Positions 16,829 to 25,008 of a stretch of DNA of 64,000 nt are shown here, one piece after another (the first letter of the stretch is position 1; the number at the start of each line of letters is the position of its first letter). Source of the DNA: Pseudomonas sp. PDM04 (GTDB lineage: Bacteria > Pseudomonadota > Gammaproteobacteria > Pseudomonadales > Pseudomonadaceae); assembly GCF_014851765.1 (NCBI RefSeq), contig NZ_JACVAI010000001.1:310001-374000 (forward strand), read 5' to 3'. The position numbers and the translations under genes are program-made. Under the pieces are notes generated by a model, which saw nothing but the letters and a program-made list of their open reading frames with translations, searched no databases and was not told the origin of the DNA.

Positions 16829-17273
16829 AATGCAGTTGCAGGTGACGGCCAGCCTGTTGCGGCGTAGCAGTTCGCTGGATCGGTTGTCCACCGGACTCGC
16901 CCTGATCGGGGCCTTGCTTGGCCTGAGTCAGTACGTGATGGCAAGCACGGTGGGCTGGGGCCTGGTCTGCGGCAGCATCCTGTTGGTTATTGGCCTGTGG
17001 CAGAAATACTGGGCAGTACGCGTCGCCTTCGATGCCGATCTGTTCCAGCACCTGGCCACTGGCGAGGATGACCTTGATGAACGAATGCAATCGCTGGACA
17101 AGGCGCTGACGACGCTGAATCTGCAACCGTCGAACCGCGGGGGCCGCCCCTGGAGTGAGCGCATCACCGGCGCTCTCAAATTGCTACGCCGCCAGGCCCT
17201 GCTGGTGGCAGCACAAACGTTGGTGGCGCTTGCATTCATCATCGCCAGCCCATGGCTGACCTTTGCCGGATAA
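16818..17273 (+). CDS. Small membrane protein of the lipid operon, unknown function
   Basis: This 151-residue protein has two adjacent hydrophobic helices (about residues 25-43 and 46-62), a charged middle part and a C-terminal hydrophobic segment from about residue 122. I recognise no domain. Translation starts at GTG 16818 with GGAG 7 bases upstream, inside the end of the previous gene (11-base overlap), and the next gene starts 9 bases after its stop. Tight coupling on both sides argues that it is a working partner of the lipid enzymes, perhaps a scaffold or transport component. E. coli ynbABCD has no counterpart that I recall. Confidence 0.75.
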   Translation: MSIEMQLQVTASLLRRSSSLDRLSTGLALIGALLGLSQYVMASTVGWGLVCGSILLVIGLWQKYWAVRVAFDADLFQHLATGEDDLDERMQSLDKALTTLNLQPSNRGGRPWSERITGALKLLRRQALLVAAQTLVALAFIIASPWLTFAG

Positions 17274-17282
17274 GGAGACATC

Positions 17283-17903
17283 ATGTTGGAACCCGTGGTT
17301 GCCACCGTCATTACCTCAGCTGCCCGCCTCCTCACCGGCGCCCGTAGCCTGTGGCTTGGCTGTGCGCCGGAACCGGTGCAGCGCATTTACTTCGCCAACC
17401 ACAGCAGTCATGGCGATTTCGTTCTGCTGTGGGCTTCGCTGCCTCCCACCCTGCGTACCATCACCCGACCTGTGGCCGGCTCGGACTACTGGCTCAAAAG
17501 CACGGTGCGGCGTTACATCATCAATCGGGTGTTCAACGGTGTACTGGTTGACCGTGAACGCAAGGACGCTGCCGACAATCCCTTGCAACCGATGCTCGAT
17601 GCCCTGGAAAACGGCGACTCGCTGATCATCTTTCCCGAAGGGACGCGCAACCTCGAAGAGGGATTGCTGCCATTCAAAAGCGGGCTGTACCACTTGGCCA
17701 GACAATATCCCCAGGCTCAATTGATTCCGGTTTGGATCGCCAACCTCAACCGAGTCATGCCCAAGGGGCGCGTCCTGCCGCTACCGTTGCTGTGCACCAT
17801 CAGTTTCGGCGCTGCGCTGACCCTGGATCAGGACGAAAGCAAGGCGCAGTTTCTCGAACGCAGCCGCCACGCGCTGCTGAGCCTGGCCGGGGAGCATGCC
17901 TGA
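17283..17903 (+). CDS. 1-acyl-glycerol-3-phosphate acyltransferase (PlsC family)
   Basis: The 206-residue protein has the glycerolipid acyltransferase motif I NHSSHGD (catalytic H40-x4-D45) and motif III FPEGTRN at residues 117-123. PlsC enzymes acylate lysophosphatidic acid to phosphatidic acid. It is shorter than housekeeping PlsC (about 250) and lacks an obvious N-terminal membrane helix. AAGGAG stands 5 bases before the ATG. Sitting between the small membrane protein and a CdsA-like gene, it could supply phosphatidic acid, or a related acylated product, to the pathway encoded here. Confidence 0.85.
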   Translation: MLEPVVATVITSAARLLTGARSLWLGCAPEPVQRIYFANHSSHGDFVLLWASLPPTLRTITRPVAGSDYWLKSTVRRYIINRVFNGVLVDRERKDAADNPLQPMLDALENGDSLIIFPEGTRNLEEGLLPFKSGLYHLARQYPQAQLIPVWIANLNRVMPKGRVLPLPLLCTISFGAALTLDQDESKAQFLERSRHALLSLAGEHA

Positions 17904-17904
17904 C

Positions 17905-18837
17905 ATGGACAGACAAACCTTGATGTTGTTCGGCGGGATTGGCGGGCTCCTGCTGCTGGCCTCGCTGATCGGCCTGATTCTCAAGCGCCGCAGCCATGGC
18001 GCCCTCAACCCGGTGATCGACAACCTCAACGCACGGATCAACGCCTGGTGGGTCATGGTGCTGGTGATCGGTGTCGCCTTCTGGCTTGGTACAACAGCGG
18101 TGATCGTGCTGTTCTATCTCGTGTCCTTCTACGCCCTGCGCGAATTCCTTACCCTCACCCCGACCCGTCGCAGTGACTACCCGGCACTGGTTGCGGCCTT
18201 CTACCTGGCGCTGCCGTTGCAGTACCTGCTGATTTACTACGACTGGTACGGGCTGTTTTCGATTTTCATTCCGGTGTACGTGTTTTTGCTGTTGCCGATC
18301 CTCGCGTCCCTGGGTGGTGACAGCACGCACTTCCTTGAGCGCGCCTCGAAGGTCCAGTGGGGCCTGATGATTGCGGTGTTCTGCGTGTCTCACGTGCCAG
18401 CCCTGCTGACCCTGGACATCCCGGACTATGAGGGGCGAAATCTGCTGCTGATCGCCTATCTGGTGATCGTGGTGCAGATGTCGGATGTGCTGCAGTACGT
18501 CTGCGGCAAATTGTTCGGCAAACGCAAGATTGCCCCGAACCTGTCACCGTCCAAGACCGTGGAAGGCTTCGTCGGGGGCATTGTGCTGGCGTCCCTGATC
18601 GGTTGTGCAATGTGGTGGATTACACCGTTCACTCCTTGGCAATCGTTGCTCATCGCGCTGCTGATCAACCTGCTGGGATTTGCGGGCGGTATCGTGATGT
18701 CGGCCATCAAACGCGATCGAGGGGTCAAGGACTGGGGGCACATGATCGAAGGCCATGGCGGCATGCTCGACCGATTGGACTCGGTATGTTTCGCGGCGCC
18801 GATCTTCTTTCACCTGGTTCGCTACGGCTGGACCTGA
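17905..18837 (+). CDS. Phosphatidate cytidylyltransferase, YnbB/CdsA-like (last gene of lipid operon)
   Basis: CdsA-type enzymes make CDP-diacylglycerol from phosphatidic acid and CTP. The 310-residue protein has about eight membrane helices and a complete CdsA signature near the C-terminus: SAIKRDRGVKDWG followed by EGHGGMLDRLD. I start at ATG 17905, 10 bases after GGGGAG; the in-frame ATG at 17896 is only one base from that site. It overlaps or abuts the preceding acyltransferase stop. E. coli YnbB (about 298 residues) is the counterpart. The housekeeping cdsA normally lies elsewhere beside uppS/dxr, so this is a dedicated second copy. Confidence 0.88.
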   Translation: MDRQTLMLFGGIGGLLLLASLIGLILKRRSHGALNPVIDNLNARINAWWVMVLVIGVAFWLGTTAVIVLFYLVSFYALREFLTLTPTRRSDYPALVAAFYLALPLQYLLIYYDWYGLFSIFIPVYVFLLLPILASLGGDSTHFLERASKVQWGLMIAVFCVSHVPALLTLDIPDYEGRNLLLIAYLVIVVQMSDVLQYVCGKLFGKRKIAPNLSPSKTVEGFVGGIVLASLIGCAMWWITPFTPWQSLLIALLINLLGFAGGIVMSAIKRDRGVKDWGHMIEGHGGMLDRLDSVCFAAPIFFHLVRYGWT

Positions 18838-18860
18838 GTGCGGTGAAAACCCGCTGCAAA

Positions 18861-18892
18861 AAAAAGACCCCGATCACTCGGGGTCTTTTTCA
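18861..18892. terminator. Bidirectional terminator between the lipid operon and ibpA
   Basis: AAAAAGACCCCGA, TCAC and TCGGGGTCTTTTT form a 9-bp or longer stem with T runs on both strands. It lies between converging genes and can serve both. Confidence 0.9.
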
Positions 18893-18906
18893 GTCAGTGG
18901 CCTGAC

Positions 18907-19353
18907 TCAATGTTGCAGGGCCGGTTTTTGTTCCCCGTTGATCGGGATGCGCTTGGCCTTTGCCTCTTCCGGAACGACCCGCAACAAGTCAATGCTCAAC
19001 AGACCATTGCGCAGGTCTGCGGCCTTGATCTCGATGTGATCGGCCAGACGGAAGGACAGCTTGAAGGCCCGCTGGGCGATGCCTTGATGCAGGAAGGTCA
19101 CGCCTTCGTTCGCATCACGTTTGCCGCCACTGATGGTCAGCACGCCCTTCTCGACCTGCAGTTCCAGGTCATCTTCCTGGAAACCGGCCGCCGCCACGAC
19201 GATACGGTATTGATCGTCACCGTGTTTTTCCACGTTGTAGGGAGGGTAAGAGCTGCCTGGCTCGTTACGCAGGGCCGTTTCGAACAGGTCGTTGAAACGG
19301 TCGAAACCTACCGAGGAACGGAACAGAGGCGCGAGGGAAAATGCAGTAGTCAT
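18907..19353 (-). CDS. ibpA: Small heat-shock protein of the Hsp20/alpha-crystallin family (IbpA)
   Basis: The 148-residue holdase binds unfolding proteins and keeps them soluble for DnaK/ClpB. It begins MTTAFSLAPLFRSSVGFDRF, as in bacterial IbpA proteins, followed by the alpha-crystallin domain (YRIVVAAAGF to FKLSFRLADHIEIKAADLRNG) and the C-terminal anchoring motif KRIPI. Control is readable upstream: a sigma-32-like promoter and a ROSE-like thermometer that hides the ribosome site. The gene stands alone between terminator-bearing gaps. Confidence 0.95.
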   Translation of the reverse strand: MTTAFSLAPLFRSSVGFDRFNDLFETALRNEPGSSYPPYNVEKHGDDQYRIVVAAAGFQEDDLELQVEKGVLTISGGKRDANEGVTFLHQGIAQRAFKLSFRLADHIEIKAADLRNGLLSIDLLRVVPEEAKAKRIPINGEQKPALQH

Positions 19354-19362
19354 GATTCAAAT

Positions 19363-19420
19363 CTCCTGAAAACAATCAGCAAGTTTTTTTGTCTCCGCGA
19401 CCCGAATTCGGCATCGCGTA
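19363..19420 (-). promoter_or_regulatory. ROSE-like RNA thermometer in the ibpA leader
   Basis: On the minus strand the leader contains CUUGCUGA, a 6-base loop and UCAGGAG. These pair over 7 bp with one bulged G, sequestering the ribosome site. The UUGCU motif opposite AGGA with a bulged G is the hallmark of ROSE thermometers. A second upstream hairpin GCGA..CCGAATTCGG..TCGC adds the usual extra stem. Confidence 0.75.
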
Positions 19421-19426
19421 ACCCTT

Positions 19427-19454
19427 AGATAGGGACCGCCGATTGCATTTCAAG
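19427..19454 (-). promoter_or_regulatory. Sigma-32-type heat-shock promoter of ibpA
   Basis: On the minus strand CTTGAAA is followed after 13 bases by CCCTATCT. The RpoH consensus is CTTGAAA and CCCCATNT, so only one base differs. The promoter ends about 70 bases before the start codon. Confidence 0.8.
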
Positions 19455-19474
19455 AGCTTTTTTTCAGATTTTTT

Positions 19475-20434
19475 TCACGCGGCCTGCGCCGCTGGCAAAC
19501 CGAGCAAACGCGAAACCTGATCCGGTTCCGTCTCGCGCCGCAGCACGGTGAACAGCGCCACCGCCTCGGGATAATTGCGCGTCAACATCGCCAGCCACTG
19601 CTTCAAGCGACCCGGCGACTGGCGTGGCGTCATTTGCGCCTTGGCCTGCAGCCAGAAATCCTGGATCAGCGGCAACAGCTCGGCCCAGCTCATTTCGACC
19701 ACTTCTTCACCGGCACGGGCTGCCATGATCTGCCGGCCCAGGTCCGGACGCGACACCAGGCCGCGACCGAGCATGATGTCTTCCACGCCGCTGATTTCCC
19801 GGCAACGACGCCAGTCTTCGACACTCCAGATGTCGCCATTGGCGAACACCGGCACCTTGACCACGTCCTGCACGCGCGGAATCCATTCCCAGTGGGCCGG
19901 TGGTTTATAGCCATCGGTCTTGGTTCGTGCATGCACCACGATGTGTTCCGCACCGCCGTCAGCCAGCGCCGTGGCGCAGTCCAGCGAGCCATCCGGGCTG
20001 TCGAAACCCAGGCGCATCTTCGCGGTGACCGGAATGTGCGCCGGCACCGCGCGACGGACATGCTCGACAATCCGGTTCAACAGCTCGGGCTCCTTGAGCA
20101 GCACTGCCCCACCCCGCGACTTGTTGACGGTCTTGGCCGGGCAACCGAAATTCAGGTCGATGACTTCAGAGCCCAATTCGCAGGCCAGCGCCGCGTTTTC
20201 CGCCAGGCACACCGGATCGGAACCCAGCAGCTGCACGCGCAAGGGCACACCGGCGGCGGTACGCGCACCGGTCAGCAGCTCAGGGCCGAATTTGTGGAAG
20301 TAGGCCGGGGTCAGCAACTGGTCGTTGATCCGGATGAACTCGGTCACGCACCAATCGATACCACCCACCCGGGTCAGCACGTCCCGCAGGATGTTGTCGA
20401 CCAACCCCTCCATGGGTGCCAGGGCAATTTGCAT
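19475..20434 (-). CDS. dusC: tRNA-dihydrouridine(16) synthase DusC
   Basis: Flavoenzyme that reduces a uridine in the tRNA D-loop (position 16 for DusC). The product begins [18 protein letters not shown], has the catalytic cysteine C98 in [16 protein letters not shown], and [11 protein letters not shown] plus FANGDIWS phosphate/FMN-binding segments. I start at [10 protein letters not shown] (319 residues), as in other Dus proteins; an in-frame GTG three codons upstream is possible and neither has a strong ribosome site. DusC is favoured over DusA/B by the MEGLVDN...CVTEFIRI pattern. It is distinct from dusA at 57.7 kb. Confidence 0.92.
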   Translation of the reverse strand: MQIALAPMEGLVDNILRDVLTRVGGIDWCVTEFIRINDQLLTPAYFHKFGPELLTGARTAAGVPLRVQLLGSDPVCLAENAALACELGSEVIDLNFGCPAKTVNKSRGGAVLLKEPELLNRIVEHVRRAVPAHIPVTAKMRLGFDSPDGSLDCATALADGGAEHIVVHARTKTDGYKPPAHWEWIPRVQDVVKVPVFANGDIWSVEDWRRCREISGVEDIMLGRGLVSRPDLGRQIMAARAGEEVVEMSWAELLPLIQDFWLQAKAQMTPRQSPGRLKQWLAMLTRNYPEAVALFTVLRRETEPDQVSRLLGLPAAQAA

Positions 20435-20523
20435 GAGAAACACACTCGACGAAAAACGTGCGGCAGTTTACTGGATTACGCAAGAAACCGCAGAACATCA
20501 ACGATTCCCTGTGGGGGCTCCCA

Positions 20524-20973
20524 TCAGCTCTTCAGCAGATCCAGCACCTGTAACGCCGGGCCATAGCCTTCGATGAACTCGGCCGGCATGCGTTTGGGCC
20601 GACCAGTGGACAGTTCGATGCAGACAAACGTGGTTTGCGCGCGCAACAACGTGGCGTTGTCGCGCGGGCGCTTGAGCTGGAAGTGTCGGGTCATTTTCAG
20701 GCGCTGGTCCCAATCGACGATCCAGGTCGCCAATTGCAACTGGTCACCCTCGTAGGCCGCCGCCAGGTAATCGATCTCGTGACGCACCACCGCCATCGCC
20801 CGGTCCAGGCGCCGGTACTCGACCAGATCCAGACCCAGGCGCTGAGAGTGGCGCCAGGCGCAGCGTTCGAGCCAACTCACGTACACCGCGTTATTGGCGT
20901 GCCCCAGGCCATCGATGTCCTCGGCGCCCACTTCCAGATCGATGATAAATGGCGTTGCCCGATCCCAGCCCAT
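20524..20973 (-). CDS. Acyl-CoA thioesterase, hotdog fold (4-hydroxybenzoyl-CoA thioesterase-like)
   Basis: The 149-residue protein has the hotdog signature DIDGLGHANNAVYVSWLERCAW near the N-terminus (written here in part: DIDGLGHANNAVY), in which the aspartate/histidine pair is the YbgC-type catalytic element. GGGAGTGGGGC precedes the ATG. It lies between dusC and an alpha/beta hydrolase on the same strand, with gaps of about 90 and 50 bases, so all may be one transcript. The acyl-CoA substrate cannot be told from sequence. Confidence 0.85.
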   Translation of the reverse strand: MGWDRATPFIIDLEVGAEDIDGLGHANNAVYVSWLERCAWRHSQRLGLDLVEYRRLDRAMAVVRHEIDYLAAAYEGDQLQLATWIVDWDQRLKMTRHFQLKRPRDNATLLRAQTTFVCIELSTGRPKRMPAEFIEGYGPALQVLDLLKS

Positions 20974-21021
20974 GCCCCACTCCCGGTCAGATTGTTTCGA
21001 CCGGGGCAGTGTAACGGATGC

Positions 21022-21855
21022 TCAGGCCGATTGGCGTGATTGCAGGCTGCGGCCGGCCAGCAGTGATAACACGCCATCAATGACACGCGGGTCGGCCAGC
21101 ACCCGTTGATGACCGCCCTCGGGCAGGCGCAACAATCGGCTGTCGAACCAGGCGTCGTGGATCAACTGGGATTCCTTGACCGAGACCAGGCGGTCGTCTT
21201 CGGCATGAACGATCAGGCCGGGCATGTCCAACTGATAGTGCGCGACGTCCAGTGCCGCCGCGCGCATCCCGACGTCTTTTTCAACCTCACGGATGAACGC
21301 CGAGCGGGCTTTCGGCGGCAGGCGCACGTAACGGGCAAAACCACGCAGCACCCCGAGAATCCTGGCCGGTGCGGCAATCGTCACCAAGGTTTCGGTCCGC
21401 AGCCCCAACTGGACCGCCAGCATGGCACTGGCGCCGCCCATCGAGTGGCCGATGACCGCCTGCAAGGGCGGCAGTTCGGCGGCGGCTTCAAGCATGGCGC
21501 GGGCGAACAGCATGACATTCGCTTCACGGCCAGGGGAACGGCCGTGACCCGGACCATCCAGCGCCACCACGGAGTATCCTGCCTCGACCAGCGCCGTGAT
21601 CAGGCTGGCAAACTGGGTCGGCCGTCCTTCCCAACCGTGCATCAGCAACACCGCCGGGCCTTGCCCCCAGCGCAGGGCCGAGAGACCGAAACGCAGGGTG
21701 ATACGCTCGGATCTTGCCAGCAGTGGCAATTCCCAGTCACGCGGCGGCAGATCCCGCGGCGTCATGAACGCCAGGCGCATTTTTGCTGCGACCAGCTTCG
21801 GTGCAAACCAGCCCAAGGTGCCATTTACGCCACGAACCCACTTCAACGTGCTCAT
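21022..21855 (-). CDS. Alpha/beta hydrolase
   Basis: The 277-residue protein has the oxyanion segment LLMHGWEGRPTQF, the nucleophile elbow GHSMGGAS, the acid in VHAEDDRLV and the histidine in LPEGGHQRVL, a complete catalytic triad. I start at ATG 21855 (MSTLKWVRGVNG) because GGGAGTGAGAG precedes it; the longer frame has an improbable cysteine-rich N-terminus. It lies 31 bases after the TetR-family gene on the same strand, which likely controls it. Substrate unknown; esterase or lipase is most likely. Confidence 0.85.
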   Translation of the reverse strand: MSTLKWVRGVNGTLGWFAPKLVAAKMRLAFMTPRDLPPRDWELPLLARSERITLRFGLSALRWGQGPAVLLMHGWEGRPTQFASLITALVEAGYSVVALDGPGHGRSPGREANVMLFARAMLEAAAELPPLQAVIGHSMGGASAMLAVQLGLRTETLVTIAAPARILGVLRGFARYVRLPPKARSAFIREVEKDVGMRAAALDVAHYQLDMPGLIVHAEDDRLVSVKESQLIHDAWFDSRLLRLPEGGHQRVLADPRVIDGVLSLLAGRSLQSRQSA

Positions 21856-21886
21856 CGCTCTCACTCCCCAGGCCACTGCCTTCAGG

Positions 21887-22426
21887 TCATAGCACCGCCG
21901 ACTTGGCGGCACGCAGCAATCGATCGGACAACTCTCCCGGTCCCAGCGCCCGTGCCAGGGCCAGACCACCGACCATCAGCGCCATATCGGCCAATGCCTT
22001 GTCGGTGTCTTCCGGGCTGGCCGCCAACTGCGCGACCATCAACTCCACATGCTCGTTCAACGCCACACGGAATGCGTCCGGCAGACGCCCCAACTCACCG
22101 ACCGACGCCGGGATGGGGCAGGCCGACTCAGACGAATCGCGGTGTTTGCGTGACAGGTAGAACGCTGCGACCAGAGCGCGACGCTCTTCACCGGTCAACT
22201 CGGCGTCCATGTCGGCAATCAATCCACGGCGGTGACCGAGCAGTTGCTTGAACGCTTCCAGCATCATCGCGTCCTTGCTTTCGAAGTGCGCATAGAAGCC
22301 GCCCACCGTCAGGCCGGCTGCCCCCATCACTTCGCCCACACTCGGTTCGGCCGGACCACGCTGAATCAGCGCAGCACTGGCGGCCTTGAGAATGCGTTCG
22401 CGGGTTTGAGCTTTTTTGTCGTTCAT
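21887..22426 (-). CDS. TetR-family transcriptional repressor upstream of the hydrolase gene
   Basis: The 179-residue protein has a TetR helix-turn-helix (TRERILKAASAALIQRG, then TVGGFYAHFESKDAMM) and a variable ligand domain. The start at ATG 22426 has GGAGG 5-6 bases upstream. The A+T-rich region immediately upstream holds repeated AATATT elements that may be its operator. The adjacent hydrolase is the likely target. Confidence 0.88.
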   Translation of the reverse strand: MNDKKAQTRERILKAASAALIQRGPAEPSVGEVMGAAGLTVGGFYAHFESKDAMMLEAFKQLLGHRRGLIADMDAELTGEERRALVAAFYLSRKHRDSSESACPIPASVGELGRLPDAFRVALNEHVELMVAQLAASPEDTDKALADMALMVGGLALARALGPGELSDRLLRAAKSAVL

Positions 22427-22437
22427 CGTTGCCTCCA

Positions 22438-22457
22438 AATATTACGACTAGAATATT
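22438..22457. promoter_or_regulatory. A+T-rich dyad, candidate operator of the TetR-family gene
   Basis: AATATT-N8-AATATT begins 11 bases before the TetR start codon in a locally A+T-rich stretch. Placement fits autorepression, but short AT arms also arise by chance. Confidence 0.3.
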
Positions 22458-22550
22458 ATTCTCATAATAATTTTCTGCAAGCCGTGATTGTGACCGTCGG
22501 TCTGAAGCGCCGTGGGATAGAAATGAGGGATTTTGGTCAAACGCCAGACA

Positions 22551-22583
22551 AACAAAAGGGCCATTCAATAATTGAATGACCCT
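22551..22583 (-). terminator. Terminator of the tRNA operon
   Basis: On the minus strand GGGTCATTCAAT and ATTGAATGGCCC form a long stem with almost no loop, followed by TTTTGTTTG. It lies about 30 bases after the last tRNA. A second small hairpin CCCGC-TCT-GCGGG (22592-22604) lies just before it. Confidence 0.75.
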
Positions 22584-22610
22584 TATAAAATCCCGCAGAG
22601 CGGGTAATCG

Positions 22611-22686
22611 TGGCGTCCCCTAGGGGACTCGAACCCCTGTTACCGCCGTGAAAGGGCGGTGTCCTAGGCCACTAGACGAAGGGGAC
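22611..22686 (-). tRNA. tRNA-Glu (UUC), second unit
   Basis: The minus strand folds as a 76-base cloverleaf starting GTCCCCTTCGTCTAGTGG with anticodon loop CTTTCAC (anticodon TTC), T-arm GGGGTTCGAGTCCCC and encoded CCA. It appears identical to the copy at 22895-22970. Confidence 0.97.
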
Positions 22687-22765
22687 GCAAAACCTTCTAT
22701 GCAACTGATCAGTGCTGAGTGCTGATCGATTCAAGGCCGGTGTGGCCAGACCTTGAACTGTAAAT

Positions 22766-22841
22766 TGGTGGAGCTAAGCGGGATCGAACCGCTGACCTCC
22801 TGCATGCCATGCAGGCGCTCTCCCAGCTGAGCTATAGCCCC
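22766..22841 (-). tRNA. tRNA-Ala (GGC), second unit
   Basis: The minus strand starts GGGGCTATAGCTCAGCTGGG, has anticodon stem CCTGC/GCAGG around AT-GGC-AT (anticodon GGC), T-arm AGCGGTTCGATCCCGCT and encoded CCA; 76 bases. Confidence 0.97.
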
Positions 22842-22894
22842 GGATTTTTCGCCTCGCGGCGGAGCGACATCGTGCAACGTCGCTTCTGTAAAAC

Positions 22895-22970
22895 TGGCGT
22901 CCCCTAGGGGACTCGAACCCCTGTTACCGCCGTGAAAGGGCGGTGTCCTAGGCCACTAGACGAAGGGGAC
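22895..22970 (-). tRNA. tRNA-Glu (UUC), first unit
   Basis: Same 76-base structure as the tRNA-Glu at 22611-22686, with anticodon TTC and encoded CCA. It lies between the two tRNA-Ala genes. Confidence 0.97.
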
Positions 22971-23049
22971 GCAAACCCTTCTATACAACTGATCAGCGCT
23001 GAGTGCTGATCGCTTCAAGGCCGGTGTGGCCAGACCTTGAAGTGTAAAT

Positions 23050-23125
<76 letters not shown>

Positions 23126-23260
23126 TCATCGCTGAGGACGGGGCGAATCTTAATGGCGCTTCGGAAACGTGTCAAATTTATTTTTAACAATTTCCAAAAT
23201 TTTTTGCCGACATAACAATCACTTACCGCCCTGCCCCGTAAATCCGGGGGTGTCTCCGTT

Positions 23261-23293
23261 CCCGTAGCCGCCACCCGTGAGGGCGGCTACGGG
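23261..23293 (-). terminator. Strong hairpin between gltX and the tRNA genes
   Basis: CCCGTAGCCGCC and GGCGGCTACGGG form a 12-bp GC-rich stem 14 bases past the gltX stop. No T run follows on the minus strand, so it may be a processing or mRNA-end structure rather than a classical terminator. Confidence 0.5.
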
Positions 23294-23306
23294 AAGACGC
23301 CCTGAA

Positions 23307-24788
23307 TCAGGCGATGTTACCCAGCAGTTTTTCCCACTCCTTGTTTTCCTTCTTCGACACGCCACCGAGCAGATCGATGGCCTGGCGCAGACGGAAACGG
23401 GTCAGGTCCGGACCGAGGATTTCCATGGCATCGAGCACCGACACCGAGCTCGCCTGCCCCGTGATGGCGGCAAACATCAACGGCATCGCGTCACGCAGCT
23501 TCAGCTCCAGGGATTCGACCACCGCCTGGATCGTCGCGGTAATGTTGTCCTTTTCCCACTGACGCAGGCTCTCCAGCTTCCACAGGATCAACTGCATCAA
23601 CTGACGAACCTGATCGCCCGAGAGTTTCTTCGACTCGAACAGACTGGCATCCGGGTTGACGCCACCGGCAAAGAAGAACCCTGCCAGCGGTGCGACCTGG
23701 CTGAAGGTCTCCACCCGGCCCTGGACATGCGGTGCGATCTTCATCATGTAGTCGGGGTTGAACGCCCACTTCTGCACCCGCGCGGCAAACTCTTCCACCG
23801 GCAGGTCACGCAGCCACTGGCCGTTGAGCCACGACAGCTTCTCGATGTCGAAAATCGGCCCGCCGAGGGAGACGCGGCTCAGGTCGAAGTGGTCGACCAT
23901 TTCCTGCAGCGAGAACTTTTCGCGCTCGTCCGGCATCGACCAGCCCATGCGCCCCAGGTAATTGAGCATGGCTTCCGGCATGAACCCCATGCGCTCGTAG
24001 AACGTCACCGAAGTCGGGTTCTTGCGCTTGGACAGCTTGCTCTTGTCCGGATTACGCAGCAGCGGCATGTAGCACAACTGCGGCTGCTCCCAACCGAAAT
24101 ACTCGTACAGCAGGATCAGTTTCGGTGCCGAAGGCAGCCATTCTTCGCCGCGCAACACATGGGTGATGCCCATCAGGTGGTCGTCGACCACGTTGGCCAG
24201 GAAGTACGTCGGCAGGCCGTCGGTCTTCATCAGCACTTGCATGTCCATGCGATCCCACGGGATCTCGACATCGCCACGCAGCATGTCCGGAACCACGCAC
24301 ACACCTTCGCTCGGCACTTTCATGCGGATCACGTGCGGTTCGCCGGCGGCCAGGCGCCGGGCGACTTCTTCCTTGGACAGCAGCAATGCGCGGCCGTCAT
24401 AACGCGGGGTTTCGCCACGGGCCATCTGCTCGGCACGCATCTGGTCCAGCTCTTCGGCGGTGCAGAAGCACGGGAACGCATGCCCCAGGTCCACCAGTTG
24501 CTGGCAGTACTTCTGATAGATATCGCCACGCTCGCTTTGCCGGTAAGGACCGTGCGGACCACCCACGTCCGGGCCTTCACTCCAGTCGATACCCAGCCAG
24601 CGCAGGGCGTCGAAAATCTGCTGTTCGGACTCGCGGGTCGAACGCAACTGGTCGGTATCCTCGATCCGCAGGATGAACTCACCGCCGTGCTGCTTGGCGA
24701 AGCAGTAGTTGAACAAGGCGATGTAAGCGGTACCTACGTGGGGGTCCCCGGTAGGCGATGGCGCAATGCGCGTGCGGACGGTGGTCAT
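23307..24788 (-). CDS. gltX: Glutamate--tRNA ligase
   Basis: GluRS charges tRNA-Glu. The 493-residue class I synthetase begins [20 protein letters not shown] with the HIGH-type motif ([11 protein letters not shown]) and carries [10 protein letters not shown], the KMSKS-type loop, near residue 247. I start at ATG 24788, which gives the standard N-terminus; 26 further in-frame codons upstream look like leader sequence. It is followed on the same strand by two Ala-Glu tRNA units, so enzyme and substrate tRNA genes are neighbours. Confidence 0.97.
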   Translation of the reverse strand: MTTVRTRIAPSPTGDPHVGTAYIALFNYCFAKQHGGEFILRIEDTDQLRSTRESEQQIFDALRWLGIDWSEGPDVGGPHGPYRQSERGDIYQKYCQQLVDLGHAFPCFCTAEELDQMRAEQMARGETPRYDGRALLLSKEEVARRLAAGEPHVIRMKVPSEGVCVVPDMLRGDVEIPWDRMDMQVLMKTDGLPTYFLANVVDDHLMGITHVLRGEEWLPSAPKLILLYEYFGWEQPQLCYMPLLRNPDKSKLSKRKNPTSVTFYERMGFMPEAMLNYLGRMGWSMPDEREKFSLQEMVDHFDLSRVSLGGPIFDIEKLSWLNGQWLRDLPVEEFAARVQKWAFNPDYMMKIAPHVQGRVETFSQVAPLAGFFFAGGVNPDASLFESKKLSGDQVRQLMQLILWKLESLRQWEKDNITATIQAVVESLELKLRDAMPLMFAAITGQASSVSVLDAMEILGPDLTRFRLRQAIDLLGGVSKKENKEWEKLLGNIA

Positions 24789-25008
24789 GGCAAGTCTCGA
24801 AATGAAGATGAAACAAAGCGCGAATGTTAACAGGCGTTGCCCGCCCGGCTCCAGTGAGCAGGGCATTTAAGCCAAGTTTGCCTCTACAAGGGGCCGCCAC
24901 CGCGATGAATGACGGATTATCACCCGATGGCATTTACCCACTATTGGCTGTATGCCAAATTCGCCTGCTGATAACTTTCCTTACAATTTCTCGACTACAG
25001 TTTGCCCC

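Noticed and set aside
22188..22568. A 126-codon frame overlapping the TetR-family gene in another frame
   Set aside because: It overlaps a clear helix-turn-helix gene that has a good ribosome site; the product has no recognisable features.
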